Of a stretch of 20,484 nt of DNA, positions 1 to 9,311 are shown piece after piece; position 1 is the stretch's first letter, and each line of letters opens with the position of its first letter. Source of the DNA: Burkholderiales bacterium (GTDB lineage Bacteria; Pseudomonadota; Gammaproteobacteria; Burkholderiales; JAEUMW01); contig JAEUMX010000380.1 of NCBI GenBank assembly GCA_016791285.1, positions 1 through 20,484 of the forward strand, in the 5' to 3' direction. Both the position numbers and the translations under genes were made by a program. A model generated the notes under the pieces. The model worked only from the letters and a program-made list of their open reading frames with translations. It ran no database searches and had not been told where the DNA came from.

Positions 1-1704
1 CCGGTCGCGTTGCGTGAGCTCGTCGCGGATCATCCACCGGCCCACGATTGCGCGCACGCCCACCACGAGCTGCGCGGCTTCGATCTCGCGCGCGTGCTCC
101 GGTTCGTCGGCGCGCGGCGTGACGAGCGGGTCGCGCAGGACTGAAGCGGAATGCCCCGTCGAGGTCGGTGTACCGTGCGCGGCTCGCGCGAGCGGCAGCA
201 CCTCGACGCGACCCGGCAGCGCGCGATGATGCGTCTCGTGGTGCGCGAAGCCGGGTTCATCCCGAAAGATGCGATTCACCGCCTCGATCACCGCCGGCGC
301 GCTGCGGCGCGACTCGTTGAGCGCGACGATGCTGCCGTCGAGCGAGTTCTCGACGTAACGCGCACCCACCCCGAAGAGCCGCGCTTCGGCGCCGCGGAAG
401 CGATAGATCGACTGCTTCGGGTCGCCTACCAGAAACACCGTGGGGGCGCGGTCGACCGCCGCGGATGCATCGAGCCAGGCGAGCAGGGTCTGCCACTGCA
501 GCGGATTCGTGTCCTGGAACTCGTCGATCAGGATGTGGCGGTAGCGCGCGTCGAGCTTGTACTGCATGTACTCCGCGTGGTCGGAGCGGGACAGGAGCCG
601 CCAGGCGCGCCACTCGATGTCGACGAAGTCGACGGCGTCGCGCAGCCGCTTGAGCCGCTGGTAAGTCTCGATCAGTTGCACCGCGCACGGCAGCGCCGCC
701 TGGTGCAGACGCCACACCTCCTGCTCGGTAACGACGCGCCGCGCCGCGACGAGGCGCTCGCAGATGCGCGCGTGAGCGTCGCTCGCTATGCTGCCGGATT
801 TCGAGCAGGACTTTGCAAGGTGCTGGTTGGGCGTGCCCTTCTGTGTGAGGAAGCAGGCCTCGAGTGCCGCGAAACGTGCTGCCGCCGCGGGCTGCGCCAG
901 TGCCGCGTCGATCTCCTGCGCTCGTGCATGGCAAGCGCGCGAGCCCGCGCGCATGGCTTCGGTCACCGTCCACAGCGCGGCGCGCAGCCCGGCATCCGCC
1001 ATCGCCTCCGCGACCGGGTCGGCGTCGGGATTCACGCTCAGTTGCTGTCGCAGATCCGCGAGCGCGAAGGCCACCGGATCCTCGCGACCGGCGGTGTAGA
1101 TCCACCAGCGCGCGCGCTCGTGGAGAAAACCCGTGAGGAGCTTGCGCACAGCGCCAAGATCGTGGCGTTCGAGCAGGTAGCGAAAGTGTGCGGCGAGCTC
1201 ACGCGCCTCCTCGCGACGCAGGCTCTGGGCGAATTCCTCCCACGCGTCGCGCGCGAGACCGGACGTCTGCTCGATCAACGCGACGCGGCCGAGCGCACCG
1301 TCGGTAAGCGGTGCTCGCTCGATCACCTCGAGGAACCAGCCGTGGAAGGTGCTGATGGTGACACCCGGTTCGGCCGTGAGAAAACGCTCGAACAGGCCAC
1401 GCGCGGGTCGCAGCAGCGCTTCGACCTCGGGCGGCGGTACCGAGCGCGCGGCGAGGAACGCGCGCACCGCGTCGTCGGCATCGAGCGCGAGCACCCGCAG
1501 CCCCTCGCGCAGGCGGCTTTCCATCTCCTGCGCGGCCTTGCGGGTGAAGGTGATGGCGAGGATCTCGGAGGGTGCCGCGCCGGCGAGCAGCAGGCGCAGG
1601 ATGCGCGATACGAGGAGCCAGGTCTTGCCCGATCCCGCGCACGCCTCCACGACCACGGGGCGCGAAGGATCGAGGGCAATGCCGTTCAACGCGTCGCGGT
1701 TCAC
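1..1704 (-). CDS. addA: AddA-like UvrD-family ATP-dependent helicase/exonuclease subunit (partial, C-terminus outside window)
   Basis: Superfamily 1 DNA helicase that probably unwinds and degrades DNA ends together with the AddB-like protein encoded just upstream, in recombinational repair. Read on the minus strand, a GTG-started frame stays open for 568 codons to the window edge with no stop. Visible motifs: Walker A GSGKT at residues 24-28, motif Ia [18 protein letters not shown], motif [11 protein letters not shown] with the DE pair at 394-395, motif [19 protein letters not shown], and a motif IV-like [19 protein letters not shown]. The order and spacing are those of UvrD/AddA helicases. 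The GTG overlaps the TGA of the upstream gene by 4 bp (GTGA), implying translational coupling. AddA proteins usually carry a C-terminal RecB-type nuclease domain; that part lies outside the window, so its presence is unknown. The helicase call is firm. The AddA name rests on the partner gene. Confidence 0.9.
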   Translation of the reverse strand, partial: MNRDALNGIALDPSRPVVVEACAGSGKTWLLVSRILRLLLAGAAPSEILAITFTRKAAQEMESRLREGLRVLALDADDAVRAFLAARSVPPPEVEALLRPARGLFERFLTAEPGVTISTFHGWFLEVIERAPLTDGALGRVALIEQTSGLARDAWEEFAQSLRREEARELAAHFRYLLERHDLGAVRKLLTGFLHERARWWIYTAGREDPVAFALADLRQQLSVNPDADPVAEAMADAGLRAALWTVTEAMRAGSRACHARAQEIDAALAQPAAAARFAALEACFLTQKGTPNQHLAKSCSKSGSIASDAHARICERLVAARRVVTEQEVWRLHQAALPCAVQLIETYQRLKRLRDAVDFVDIEWRAWRLLSRSDHAEYMQYKLDARYRHILIDEFQDTNPLQWQTLLAWLDASAAVDRAPTVFLVGDPKQSIYRFRGAEARLFGVGARYVENSLDGSIVALNESRRSAPAVIEAVNRIFRDEPGFAHHETHHRALPGRVEVLPLARAAHGTPTSTGHSASVLRDPLVTPRADEPEHAREIEAAQLVVGVRAIVGRWMIRDELTQRDR

Positions 1705-4379
1705 GCCCAGTGATCTCGCCGGCAGAGCGCGCGCATCTCGCACCACTTGCAGGTGCGCAGGTCGCCGTGCGCGGGGAGCGCCGCCCCTGCGTGCAAAGCC
1801 GAGAACGCGCGCGCGATGCGCGCGCGGTCCGCCGCGGCGAGCGCGGCCGGCTCACCGTGCGGCGCCACCGCTGTCACTCTGCCCTGGTCGAGGCTCACAT
1901 ACGCGGCATCGGTGACGTGCCCTTGCAGCAGCGCATACGCGGCAAGCTGCACGTCCTCGCCCGCTTCGCGCACTTTCCGCCGCAGCGCGTCGACGCTTTG
2001 CGTCTTGTAGTCGAGCACCGCGTATTGCGTCGCGGTACCGGCGTCGCACTCGTCGATCCGGTCGAGACGACCGCGAAGCTTGAGCGTCGCACCGCCTTCG
2101 AGCAGGACCGCGAGCTCGCGCGGTTCCTCACCCGCCTTGAACCGCCATCCCCGCGCTTCCCGCTCCGCCTGCCACTCGAGATAGGCCGGGATCAGGGCTC
2201 TCCAGCGCACCAGCCAGGCGGTCGCCAGATAATTGCGCGCGATGAGCCGCGCGAAGATCTGTTCGCTGATCGCGGCAAGCTCACGCTCGAGCATGTCCCG
2301 GTCCGTCCCGGAGATGTGCGCGTGCCGTTCGTGAAAGCGCCGCAGGATCGCGTGCACGACCTCGCCGTAATCGCGCTTCTCGATGTCCTCGCGCACCTCG
2401 TCGAGCTCGTTCAGCCTGAGCATGTGGCGCGCATAGAACTGGTAGGGGCACGCCACCAGACTCGCCCACGCGCTCACCGATATCTCGCGCGGCACGAGAT
2501 CCAAGGCCGCCGGCATCGGTGTGCCGCTCACCCGCGGCGGCGCGGCAGTCTGCTCGCCTGCGACGCGGGCGGCGCGAACGAGGCCGGAGGATGCAACGCG
2601 CAGGTCGTGCCCGAAGGCGAGCGTGCTGAACGCCTGCAGCCGCTCGAAGTACGGGCTCACGAGATTCGGTTCGCCGTCGACCTGCGCCTGCCAGGTGACG
2701 AGCACCCGGGGCGTCGCGGCGACGAGCTCGATCAAGCGGCGGCGCGTCTGTTCGAGCTCGTCTTCGCGCACTGGAAGTCCGAGCTGCCGCCGCACCGACT
2801 GGTTGAAGAAGAGGCTCACACCCGCCTTGCCGGGAAACTGCCTGGCGTCGCAGCCGAGCAGGATGACGGCGTCGAACTCCCGCAGCGCCGTCGCCGCAAG
2901 ATGGGTGAAGAGCACGGGGCTCGCCACGTCGCGATCGCGGAAGGTCGCACGCTCGAGCTCGCCGTCGAGCCAGCGGCGCCATTCGCCGAGGTCGATCCGC
3001 GGCCCGCTGTCGCCGAGCTCCCGGGCGAGGCGCGCGAGCAGATCCAGCAACTGCTGCCCGGCGGCGTCCTGCGCGAGGCCCGGCACGATGCCAAGCGCGT
3101 CGAGCGCTTCGTGCAGGCGCTGCAGCCAGGCTCCGACCGTCGCGTGGCGCCGCGGAAACATGCGCAGCGCAGCGGCCTGCAAGCGCTCGAGCGCGGCCCC
3201 GGCTCGCCCCGCATCGTCCTGCCGCGTGGCCGCTTCGGCTAAATTACGCAGCCCCGAGATCAAGCCTTCGCGGCGGATCATGCGCTCCAATCGGTAGGCG
3301 GCACTGCGGCGCGCGTCGGCGCTCCAGTCCGCGAACAGGAAGGGCGACTTGAGCAGGTCGACGAGATCGCGATGATGGAAATCGCTGCCGAGGCAGTCGA
3401 GAAACCGCATGATGACGGTTGCCGCGGCGACGGTGGACAGGGCCCAGCCGGTTTCGTCCTGCACCAGCACTTCGGCGCGCTCGAGCAGCGCACGCAGGCG
3501 CCTCGCGACGAGGCGATCCTGGACCACGACGGCGATGCGCTGCCTGCCCTCCAGAAGCCAGCTGCGCACGCGCACGTCCGCGACCTCGGCTTCCTCTTCC
3601 AGACTGGCTGCGCCGAAGAGCGCAAGCCGCTCCGCGAGCGGATCACCGGCCACTTCGCGTCTCACCGCCGCGGCGCGCTCGCGCAGGCTCGATGCGCTCT
3701 CGCGCGGCGCCGGCCAGGCGGCATCGAGGACCCGCAGCATGGGCTCGGCGCCAGTCTCCGGGACGCCGGCGGCGATCACGAGCACCGGCTGCCGCTCGGC
3801 ATACGCCGCGAGGAATTCGGTCTCCGCCGGGCTCAAGCCTTCGAGGCCCACCGCGACGAGCGGCGCGACAGGGTTCTCCGCCAGCATTCCGAGCCGCAGG
3901 TGATAGCGCGTGACGGCGTCGATCGCACCGCCGCAGTCCTCCACCAGCGCACGCCACGTCTCGTGCACGAGCCGCGCTTCCATCGCCATCGGTGCACCGG
4001 CCTGCCTGCGGTACGCGAACTCGAGCCGGGAAGTGAATTCCGCGAGCGTGGCGGGCAGCACGGCGCGATGCCGCGTGAGCTCGTCGGCGAGCTGACGCAA
4101 CTCCGCCGCGACGCTCCAGAGATCGCTGTCGTCGAACCAGCCACGCCCGCGGAGCTGCGCGACCAGCGCGAGTTCGCGGGCGCTGTCGGTCCAGAGCGAT
4201 CGGCAGCAGGGGATCGATGCGGCCCAGTCGGCAAGCGTGGTGAGACCCGGCAGCGGGAGCACGCGCTGCCCGGCAACTGCCGCGAGAGCACGCACGAAGC
4301 CGCCGGCCGCGAGCCGGCTCGGCAGCAGTATCGTGATCGCGGATAGATCCTGGCCCGGCGGCCCGAAGCGCTCGATCAC
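1701..4379 (-). CDS. addB: AddB-like DNA repair protein: inactivated helicase with C-terminal Fe-S PD-(D/E)XK nuclease
   Basis: Large partner subunit of the helicase-nuclease, 892 residues from the GTG at 4379. This fits the ~900-residue betaproteobacterial 'probable DNA repair protein' family related to AddB. The N-terminal [13 protein letters not shown] region takes the place of a Walker A but lacks GKT, so the helicase fold is probably inactive. The C-terminal nuclease has GRLDRID (Asp773) and LDYKT (Asp790, Lys792). Four Fe-S ligands bracket it: Cys644 (VACPYQFY), and Cys877, Cys880, Cys886 (C-x2-C-x5-C) a few residues before the stop. The start is uncertain. In-frame family-like sequence (about [17 protein letters not shown]) continues upstream of the GTG. 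The best ribosome-binding site is at ATG 4547, in the same frame, but a TAG at 4494-4496 intervenes. The gene lies between fdxA and the helicase in one operon. The gene could be truncated at its 5' end. Confidence 0.85.
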   Translation of the reverse strand: MIERFGPPGQDLSAITILLPSRLAAGGFVRALAAVAGQRVLPLPGLTTLADWAASIPCCRSLWTDSARELALVAQLRGRGWFDDSDLWSVAAELRQLADELTRHRAVLPATLAEFTSRLEFAYRRQAGAPMAMEARLVHETWRALVEDCGGAIDAVTRYHLRLGMLAENPVAPLVAVGLEGLSPAETEFLAAYAERQPVLVIAAGVPETGAEPMLRVLDAAWPAPRESASSLRERAAAVRREVAGDPLAERLALFGAASLEEEAEVADVRVRSWLLEGRQRIAVVVQDRLVARRLRALLERAEVLVQDETGWALSTVAAATVIMRFLDCLGSDFHHRDLVDLLKSPFLFADWSADARRSAAYRLERMIRREGLISGLRNLAEAATRQDDAGRAGAALERLQAAALRMFPRRHATVGAWLQRLHEALDALGIVPGLAQDAAGQQLLDLLARLARELGDSGPRIDLGEWRRWLDGELERATFRDRDVASPVLFTHLAATALREFDAVILLGCDARQFPGKAGVSLFFNQSVRRQLGLPVREDELEQTRRRLIELVAATPRVLVTWQAQVDGEPNLVSPYFERLQAFSTLAFGHDLRVASSGLVRAARVAGEQTAAPPRVSGTPMPAALDLVPREISVSAWASLVACPYQFYARHMLRLNELDEVREDIEKRDYGEVVHAILRRFHERHAHISGTDRDMLERELAAISEQIFARLIARNYLATAWLVRWRALIPAYLEWQAEREARGWRFKAGEEPRELAVLLEGGATLKLRGRLDRIDECDAGTATQYAVLDYKTQSVDALRRKVREAGEDVQLAAYALLQGHVTDAAYVSLDQGRVTAVAPHGEPAALAAADRARIARAFSALHAGAALPAHGDLRTCKWCEMRALCRRDHWA

Positions 4380-4546
4380 CGCGTGCGCGGCATCGCGCAG
4401 AAGCCGGGACGGTGAGTGGACGAGATGTTCCAGGTGCGGCGCGGAGACTTGGCCGAGGCGGATCAGCGGCCCGGACGAGGCTTCGAGTTTCGGCTACGGG
4501 GCGGCGACCGGGCAGCGGACGATTCGGACGCGTTCCACAGACACCA

Positions 4547-4870
4547 TTACTTCTCCAGCAGGTCGCGCTTGTCTTTGACTTTCGCCCATTCGTCCGCGTC
4601 CCCCGGCGCGTCCTTCTTCTCCACGATTGCCGGCCACGCCTTGGCGAGCTCGGCGTTGATGGCGACGAAGTCGCGCTGATCCGCCGGCACGTCGTCCTCG
4701 GCGAAGATCGCCTCGACGGGACATTCCGCGACACAGAGGGTGCAGTCGATGCATTCGTCGGGGTCGATCACCAGAAAGTTGGGACCTTCACGGAAGCAGT
4801 CCACGGGACAAACGTCCACACAGTCCGTGTACTTGCACTTGACGCAGCTTTCTGTAACGACGTAGGTCAT
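4547..4870 (-). CDS. fdxA: Seven-iron ferredoxin FdxA (3Fe-4S/4Fe-4S)
   Basis: Small soluble electron carrier of the Azotobacter ferredoxin I type, 107 residues, the usual family length. The cysteine pattern is complete: Cys9, 12, 17, 21 (followed by Pro), 25, then Cys40, 43, 46, 50 (followed by Pro). From the family, Cys9, 17 and 50 would hold the [3Fe-4S] cluster and Cys21, 40, 43 and 46 the [4Fe-4S] cluster. The [17 protein letters not shown] start and the C-terminal extension after residue 55 are typical. The ATG at 4870 is preceded by AGAGGGT at a good distance. The gene is divergent from trxA and first in the minus-strand operon. Its stop TAA overlaps a downstream ATG (TAATG) in the addB frame. 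Its electron partner is not shown by the sequence. Confidence 0.95.
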   Translation of the reverse strand: MTYVVTESCVKCKYTDCVDVCPVDCFREGPNFLVIDPDECIDCTLCVAECPVEAIFAEDDVPADQRDFVAINAELAKAWPAIVEKKDAPGDADEWAKVKDKRDLLEK

Positions 4871-4921
4871 GACACCCTCTATCTTGCGTGTTGTGGTCCA
4901 TCCTCACCGCGAATCCGCGCG

Positions 4922-4927
4922 ATTCTA
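4922..4927 (-). promoter_or_regulatory. Possible -10 element for the fdxA-addB-addA operon
   Basis: On the minus strand TAGAAT (5 of 6 to TATAAT) lies about 50 bases upstream of the fdxA start, in the divergent fdxA/trxA spacer. No good -35 box is visible 16-18 bases further upstream, so this is only a candidate. No equally good promoter was seen for trxA on the other strand. Confidence 0.3.
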
Positions 4928-5056
4928 GCAGAAACGCCCACACGGATTCCCAGCCCTTCCCTTGCAACGCCGTTTTGGATAGCATTACGTTGTACGTCCC
5001 TCCCTTGCCGGCCTGCGTGGCGGCGCCCCCCGAAAACTGCAGTTCCGGACCATCCC

Positions 5057-5383
5057 ATGAGTGAGCATATTCATTACGTGACCGACGACACCTTCGAGCA
5101 GGAAGTCCTTCATTCACCCACGCCCGTTCTCGTCGACTACTGGGCGGAGTGGTGCGGCCCGTGCAAGATGATCGCGCCGATCCTGGACGAGGTGGCGAAG
5201 GAATACTCCGGAAAGCTCAAGGTGGTGAAGCTCAACATCGACGAGAACCAGGCCACGCCGCCGCGCTTCGGCATCCGCGGCATTCCGACGCTGATGCTGT
5301 TCAAGAACGGAAACGTCGAAGCAACCAAGGTGGGCGCGCTCTCCAAGTCGCAGCTCTCCGCCTTCATTGACAGCAACCTCTGA
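5057..5383 (+). CDS. trxA: Thioredoxin
   Basis: Cytoplasmic protein disulfide reductase, 108 residues, the normal length for thioredoxin 1. The active site WCGPC is at residues 32-36, preceded by [14 protein letters not shown] and followed by [11 protein letters not shown]. The cis-proline loop [14 protein letters not shown] and the C-terminal helix are intact. The start ATG gives the usual short N-terminus ([17 protein letters not shown]). An upstream extension of the frame past fdxA is a shadow. No strong Shine-Dalgarno is visible. A 10-bp palindrome AACTGCAGTT at 5035-5044 sits just before the start. trxA followed by rho is a widespread proteobacterial order, which supports both calls. Confidence 0.97.
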   Translation: MSEHIHYVTDDTFEQEVLHSPTPVLVDYWAEWCGPCKMIAPILDEVAKEYSGKLKVVKLNIDENQATPPRFGIRGIPTLMLFKNGNVEATKVGALSKSQLSAFIDSNL

Positions 5384-5416
5384 ACTCATTAGCTTAAGCC
5401 GCTGACGCTTCCTCGC

Positions 5417-5444
5417 CGCCGCCACCGCGGACACGGTGACGGCG
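5417..5444 (+). other. Hairpin in the trxA-rho spacer (rho leader)
   Basis: An inverted repeat CGCCGCCACCG / CGGTGACGGCG, with one C-A mismatch and a 6-base loop, lies 33 bases after trxA and about 100 bases before rho. No T-run follows, so it is not an obvious intrinsic terminator. It could stabilise the trxA 3' end or be part of a rho leader. rho genes elsewhere are autoregulated through their leaders, but nothing here proves that. Confidence 0.35.
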
Positions 5445-5547
5445 CAAAGTCAGTCCAGTCGGGATTCTGAAGCGGACTCCCGTTCCTTCCTCGAACCACC
5501 CGATTCCCCGCTGTATTTCTCCACCTCGCTGCCACGCCGCCTTTCCC

Positions 5548-6807
<1,260 letters not shown>

Positions 6808-6886
6808 GATCACGATCGAGCTCGGTCATACCGACTCCGCCTCGGCGCAGCGGGGCGCAACCAACACATTTCCGGAGGAGAAGAAC

Positions 6887-7942
6887 ATGCCGAACCAAGC
6901 CACCAGGAAGATCCCCGCCACCCTCATCCCCGGGGATGGCATCGGACCGGAGATCATGCACGCCACGGTTCGGGTGCTCACCGCGCTCGACGCCCCGTTC
7001 GAATGGGAAGAAGTCACGGGCGGCATGGACGCGGTCGCGCGCCAGGGCGATCCGCTCCCGAAAGAGACGATGGACAGCATCCGCCGCACGCGGCTCGCCC
7101 TGAAGGGTCCGTTGACCACGCCGGTCGGGGGCGGTTATCGATCGGTCAACGTGCGCCTGCGCGAGGAGTTCGAGCTCTACGCCAACCTGCGGCCCGTTCG
7201 CACCATCGTTCCGGGGGGCAGGTACGAGAATGTCGACATCGTGCTCGTCCGCGAGAACACGGAAGGCTTCTATGTCGGCTTCGAGCACTTCATCCCGATC
7301 AAGGGCGACCCGCATGCCGTGGCGATTGGCTCAGGGATCAATACCCGCGAGGGCTGCCGCCGGGTCGCCGAGTTCGCATTCGACTACGCTGTGAAGAACG
7401 GCCGCAAGAACGTCACCTGCGTGCACAAGGCGAACATCCTCAAGGCGCTCACCGGCCTCTTCCTGGAAGAAGTGCGCGCGTGCTACCAGCCCTACGCCGG
7501 CCGGCTCACGCTCGACGACCGGATCATCGATGCGTGCGCGATGCAGCTCGTCCTCGACCCGACCAAGTTCGACGTGATCCTGACGACGAACCTGTTCGGC
7601 GACATCCTCTCCGATCTCATCGCGGGGCTGGTCGGGGGTCTGGGGCTCGCTCCCGGTGGCAACATCGGCACCGAAGCGGCGATCTTCGAGGCAGTCCACG
7701 GATCCGCGCCGGACATCGCGGGCAAGGGCGTCGCGAATCCCACCGCGCTGCTCCTCGCCGCCGCGATGATGCTCGACTACGTCGGCGAGTCGGCCAAGGC
7801 GGGCATCCTGCGCGATGCGATCGACCTGGTGATCCGGGACGACAACGTCCGCACCCGCGACCTCGGCGGGGCGGCCTCCACGCTCGAATACACCGACGCG
7901 CTGATTCGCCGCATGGAGGGGCTCGTATCGGGCCGTGCGTGA
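6887..7942 (+). CDS. NAD-type isocitrate dehydrogenase-like decarboxylating dehydrogenase
   Basis: Member of the isocitrate/isopropylmalate dehydrogenase family, 351 residues, which oxidises and decarboxylates a 2-hydroxy acid, most likely isocitrate. Seen in the sequence: N-terminal [11 protein letters not shown]; substrate loop [23 protein letters not shown] with its Ser, Asn and Arg residues; RENTEGFY with catalytic Tyr129; HKANI with catalytic Lys181; metal ligands in [10 protein letters not shown] (Asp239, Asp243). In the cofactor loop [11 protein letters not shown] (271-281), Asp276 replaces the Lys/Tyr pair used for NADP by E. coli Icd. From the family this points to NAD+. A strong GGAGGAG lies 6 bases before the ATG. 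The gene follows rho by 79 bases. Isopropylmalate, homoisocitrate or tartrate as substrate cannot be excluded, though the RENTEGFY motif favours the isocitrate branch. Confidence 0.88.
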   Translation: MPNQATRKIPATLIPGDGIGPEIMHATVRVLTALDAPFEWEEVTGGMDAVARQGDPLPKETMDSIRRTRLALKGPLTTPVGGGYRSVNVRLREEFELYANLRPVRTIVPGGRYENVDIVLVRENTEGFYVGFEHFIPIKGDPHAVAIGSGINTREGCRRVAEFAFDYAVKNGRKNVTCVHKANILKALTGLFLEEVRACYQPYAGRLTLDDRIIDACAMQLVLDPTKFDVILTTNLFGDILSDLIAGLVGGLGLAPGGNIGTEAAIFEAVHGSAPDIAGKGVANPTALLLAAAMMLDYVGESAKAGILRDAIDLVIRDDNVRTRDLGGAASTLEYTDALIRRMEGLVSGRA

Positions 7943-7952
7943 GAAGCGCGCC

Positions 7953-7981
7953 TTGCGCCGGGAAGCGTTTTTCCGGATAAT
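7953..7981 (+). promoter_or_regulatory. Candidate sigma70 promoter of rpmE
   Basis: TTGCGC (7953-7958) and GATAAT (7976-7981, 5 of 6 to consensus) are separated by exactly 17 bases, which puts a start near 7988, about 57 bases before the rpmE ATG. The spacer also holds a 7-bp dyad (7958-7964 with 7970-7976, one G-T pair) that could be a weak 3' end structure for the preceding dehydrogenase gene. Confidence 0.5.
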
Positions 7982-7997
7982 TTTCCGCCTTTCGCGA

Positions 7998-8025
7998 CGC
8001 TGCGGGAACCTGGGTTCTTGCAGCG
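7998..8025 (+). promoter_or_regulatory. Leader hairpin upstream of rpmE
   Basis: CGCTGC-GG-GAAC, a CTGG loop, then GTTC-TT-GCAGCG forms a continuous 12-bp RNA stem with two G-U pairs. It ends 8 bases before the AGGAG ribosome-binding site of rpmE and starts about 10 bases after the predicted transcription start. No T-run follows, so it is not a terminator. In E. coli the bL31 gene is autogenously controlled through its leader RNA. Here the stem is placed where such control could act, but that is inference. Confidence 0.5.
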
Positions 8026-8044
8026 GCGTGCGCAGGAGAGTTCC

Positions 8045-8266
8045 ATGAAAGAGAAGATTCACCCGAAGTACGAAGAGATCACCGTCACGTGCAGTTGCGG
8101 CAACACGTTCCAGACACGCTCCACCATCGGACGACCCCTGCACGTGGAGGTCTGCTCGGCCTGCCATCCGTTCTACACGGGCAAGCAGAAAATCATGGAT
8201 ACGGCCGGGCGCGTGGAGAAGTTTCGCCAGCGCTACGCCCGGGGAGCGGGAAAGAGCGCCGCTTGA
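8045..8266 (+). CDS. rpmE: 50S ribosomal protein bL31 (zinc-binding C+ form)
   Basis: Ribosomal large-subunit protein at the intersubunit bridge, 73 residues. The start at 8045 (MKEKIHPKY) is chosen because AGGAG lies 6 bases upstream and because family members begin this way; an in-frame start 27 bases earlier would place the ribosome-binding site inside the gene. Four zinc ligands are present, Cys16, Cys18, Cys37 and Cys40 (CSC and CSAC), which marks the zinc-containing RpmE type rather than the Cys-less YkgM type. The HPFYTGKQ segment and basic C-terminus are typical. It has its own promoter and leader hairpin and ends at a strong terminator. Confidence 0.96.
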   Translation: MKEKIHPKYEEITVTCSCGNTFQTRSTIGRPLHVEVCSACHPFYTGKQKIMDTAGRVEKFRQRYARGAGKSAA

Positions 8267-8318
8267 GTCGCGCCGGGCGTCAGGCCTCAGCACGAGTTCT
8301 CGCCCGTGCATCATGAGC

Positions 8319-8344
8319 AAAGGCAGCGCGAAGCTGCCTTTTTG
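8319..8344 (+). terminator. Intrinsic terminator after rpmE
   Basis: AAAGGCAGC, loop GCGAA, GCTGCCTTT forms a perfect 9-bp stem running into five T residues at 8339-8343. It lies 52 bases after the rpmE stop and 44 bases before the next gene, so it separates the housekeeping block from the envelope operon. Confidence 0.9.
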
Positions 8345-8375
8345 CTTTCGGCGAGGCCTGCTGATCCAATCACAT

Positions 8376-8380
8376 GGGAG
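8376..8380 (+). promoter_or_regulatory. Ribosome-binding site deciding the kdoO start
   Basis: GGGAG lies 8 bases before the ATG at 8389. The alternative in-frame ATG at 8374 overlaps this site and has no Shine-Dalgarno of its own, so 8389 is preferred. Confidence 0.65.
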
Positions 8381-8388
8381 TAACGACA

Positions 8389-9285
8389 ATGGACACGACG
8401 CACTACCCCGATGCCCTCAAGGTGCTGTGCACCAGCCGCTGGGATGGCGCGGCACCGGGCGAGGCGGGGGGCGAGACGGTCGACGCCATCGAACGCGGCG
8501 AAATCCTGTACTTTCCACGGCTGAATTTCGAGCTGTCGCCGGATGAGAGATCTTTGCTCGCGCCGACGACCTCGGATGGCAAGTCGAAGAACGTGGTGTA
8601 CGACATCCGCAACGACAGTCTGCACGGCACCGCGCTCTCCGGTGCGGCGCGCGAGGCGTTGCACTCGATGATGCGCCGGTACTCCGAGAGCACGACCCGG
8701 CTCGTCAAGACCATGCTGCCGGACTACGCCGCCGACCTGGAGATCGCCCGCACCAGCTTCCGCCCCGTGCGGGTGGAGGGCAGGCCCAGCTCCTACAAGA
8801 AGGACGACACACGCCTGCACGTGGATGCCTTCTCGTCCTCCCCCAATCAGGGCCGCCGTATCCTGCGCGTCTTCAGCAACGTGAATCCCGAAGGCGAGCC
8901 GCGGCGCTGGGAAGTCGGCGAGCCGTTCGAGGCCTTCGCACCGAAGTTCGTGGATCGCATCACCGTGCCGGGCGCGCTCTCCGGGGCGCTGCTCGAACAC
9001 CTGCGGGTGACGCGCGGGCGCCGTACCCCGTACGATCACGTCATGCTCCAGCTGCACGATCGCAGCAAGGCCGACATGGCATACCAGAAGGCGTCGCCCA
9101 AGACCGCGGTCGCGTTCCCGCCGGGCAGCACCTGGATCGTCTACACCGACCGGGTCATGCACGCGGCGCTCGGCGGCCAGCATCTGCTGGAGCAGACTTT
9201 TCACCTGCCGGTGGCGGCCATGCGACACCCGGAGCGCTCGCCGCTGAGAATCCTCGAAGGCCTCTATCGGCGCCCATTGGTGTAG
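8389..9285 (+). CDS. kdoO: Kdo hydroxylase family protein (Fe(II)/2-oxoglutarate dioxygenase)
   Basis: Probable dioxygenase that hydroxylates the 3-deoxy-D-manno-octulosonic acid (Kdo) of the LPS inner core to give Ko, using Fe(II), O2 and 2-oxoglutarate. It is 298 residues from the ATG at 8389. The iron-binding HxD...H triad is visible: His144 and Asp146 in RLHVDAF, and His258 in VMHAALGGQH. The following LLEQTFHLPV resembles the core strand of these enzymes. The HVDAFSSSPNQGRRILRVFSN block is what I recognise from the KdoO family of Burkholderia and Yersinia. There are no signal peptide or membrane segments, consistent with action at the cytoplasmic face. It sits just upstream of an ArnT-like glycosyltransferase and murI, an envelope context. 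The family call is from memory of the motif, not a search. Confidence 0.85.
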   Translation: MDTTHYPDALKVLCTSRWDGAAPGEAGGETVDAIERGEILYFPRLNFELSPDERSLLAPTTSDGKSKNVVYDIRNDSLHGTALSGAAREALHSMMRRYSESTTRLVKTMLPDYAADLEIARTSFRPVRVEGRPSSYKKDDTRLHVDAFSSSPNQGRRILRVFSNVNPEGEPRRWEVGEPFEAFAPKFVDRITVPGALSGALLEHLRVTRGRRTPYDHVMLQLHDRSKADMAYQKASPKTAVAFPPGSTWIVYTDRVMHAALGGQHLLEQTFHLPVAAMRHPERSPLRILEGLYRRPLV

Positions 9286-9311
9286 CAAACCCGTACCAGG
9301 GAGCGCTGGCG

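Noticed and set aside
151..3242. Long plus-strand open frames opposite the helicase and AddB-like genes (151-1713 and 1572-3242)
   Set aside because: The minus strand has clear helicase motifs ([14 protein letters not shown]) and nuclease motifs over the same bases. The plus-strand products show only low-complexity Arg/Ala/His sequence.
4494..4754. Separate 86-codon minus-strand gene overlapping fdxA
   Set aside because: Most of it lies inside fdxA in another frame. Only its last 17 codons (from ATG 4547) are of interest, and these are treated as a possible lost start of the AddB-like gene.
4957..4990. Promoter for trxA (TTGCAA / TAGCAT-like hexamers)
   Set aside because: The two boxes are only 12 bases apart, and no hexamer pair with 16-18 base spacing reaches a reasonable match.
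4412..5056. N-terminal extension of thioredoxin back into the fdxA region
   Set aside because: It would run antisense through fdxA and precede a thioredoxin that is already full length from 5057.
8018..8044. Upstream start for rpmE
   Set aside because: It would bury the AGGAG site inside the gene and disrupt the known bL31 N-terminus. The bases belong to the leader hairpin region.
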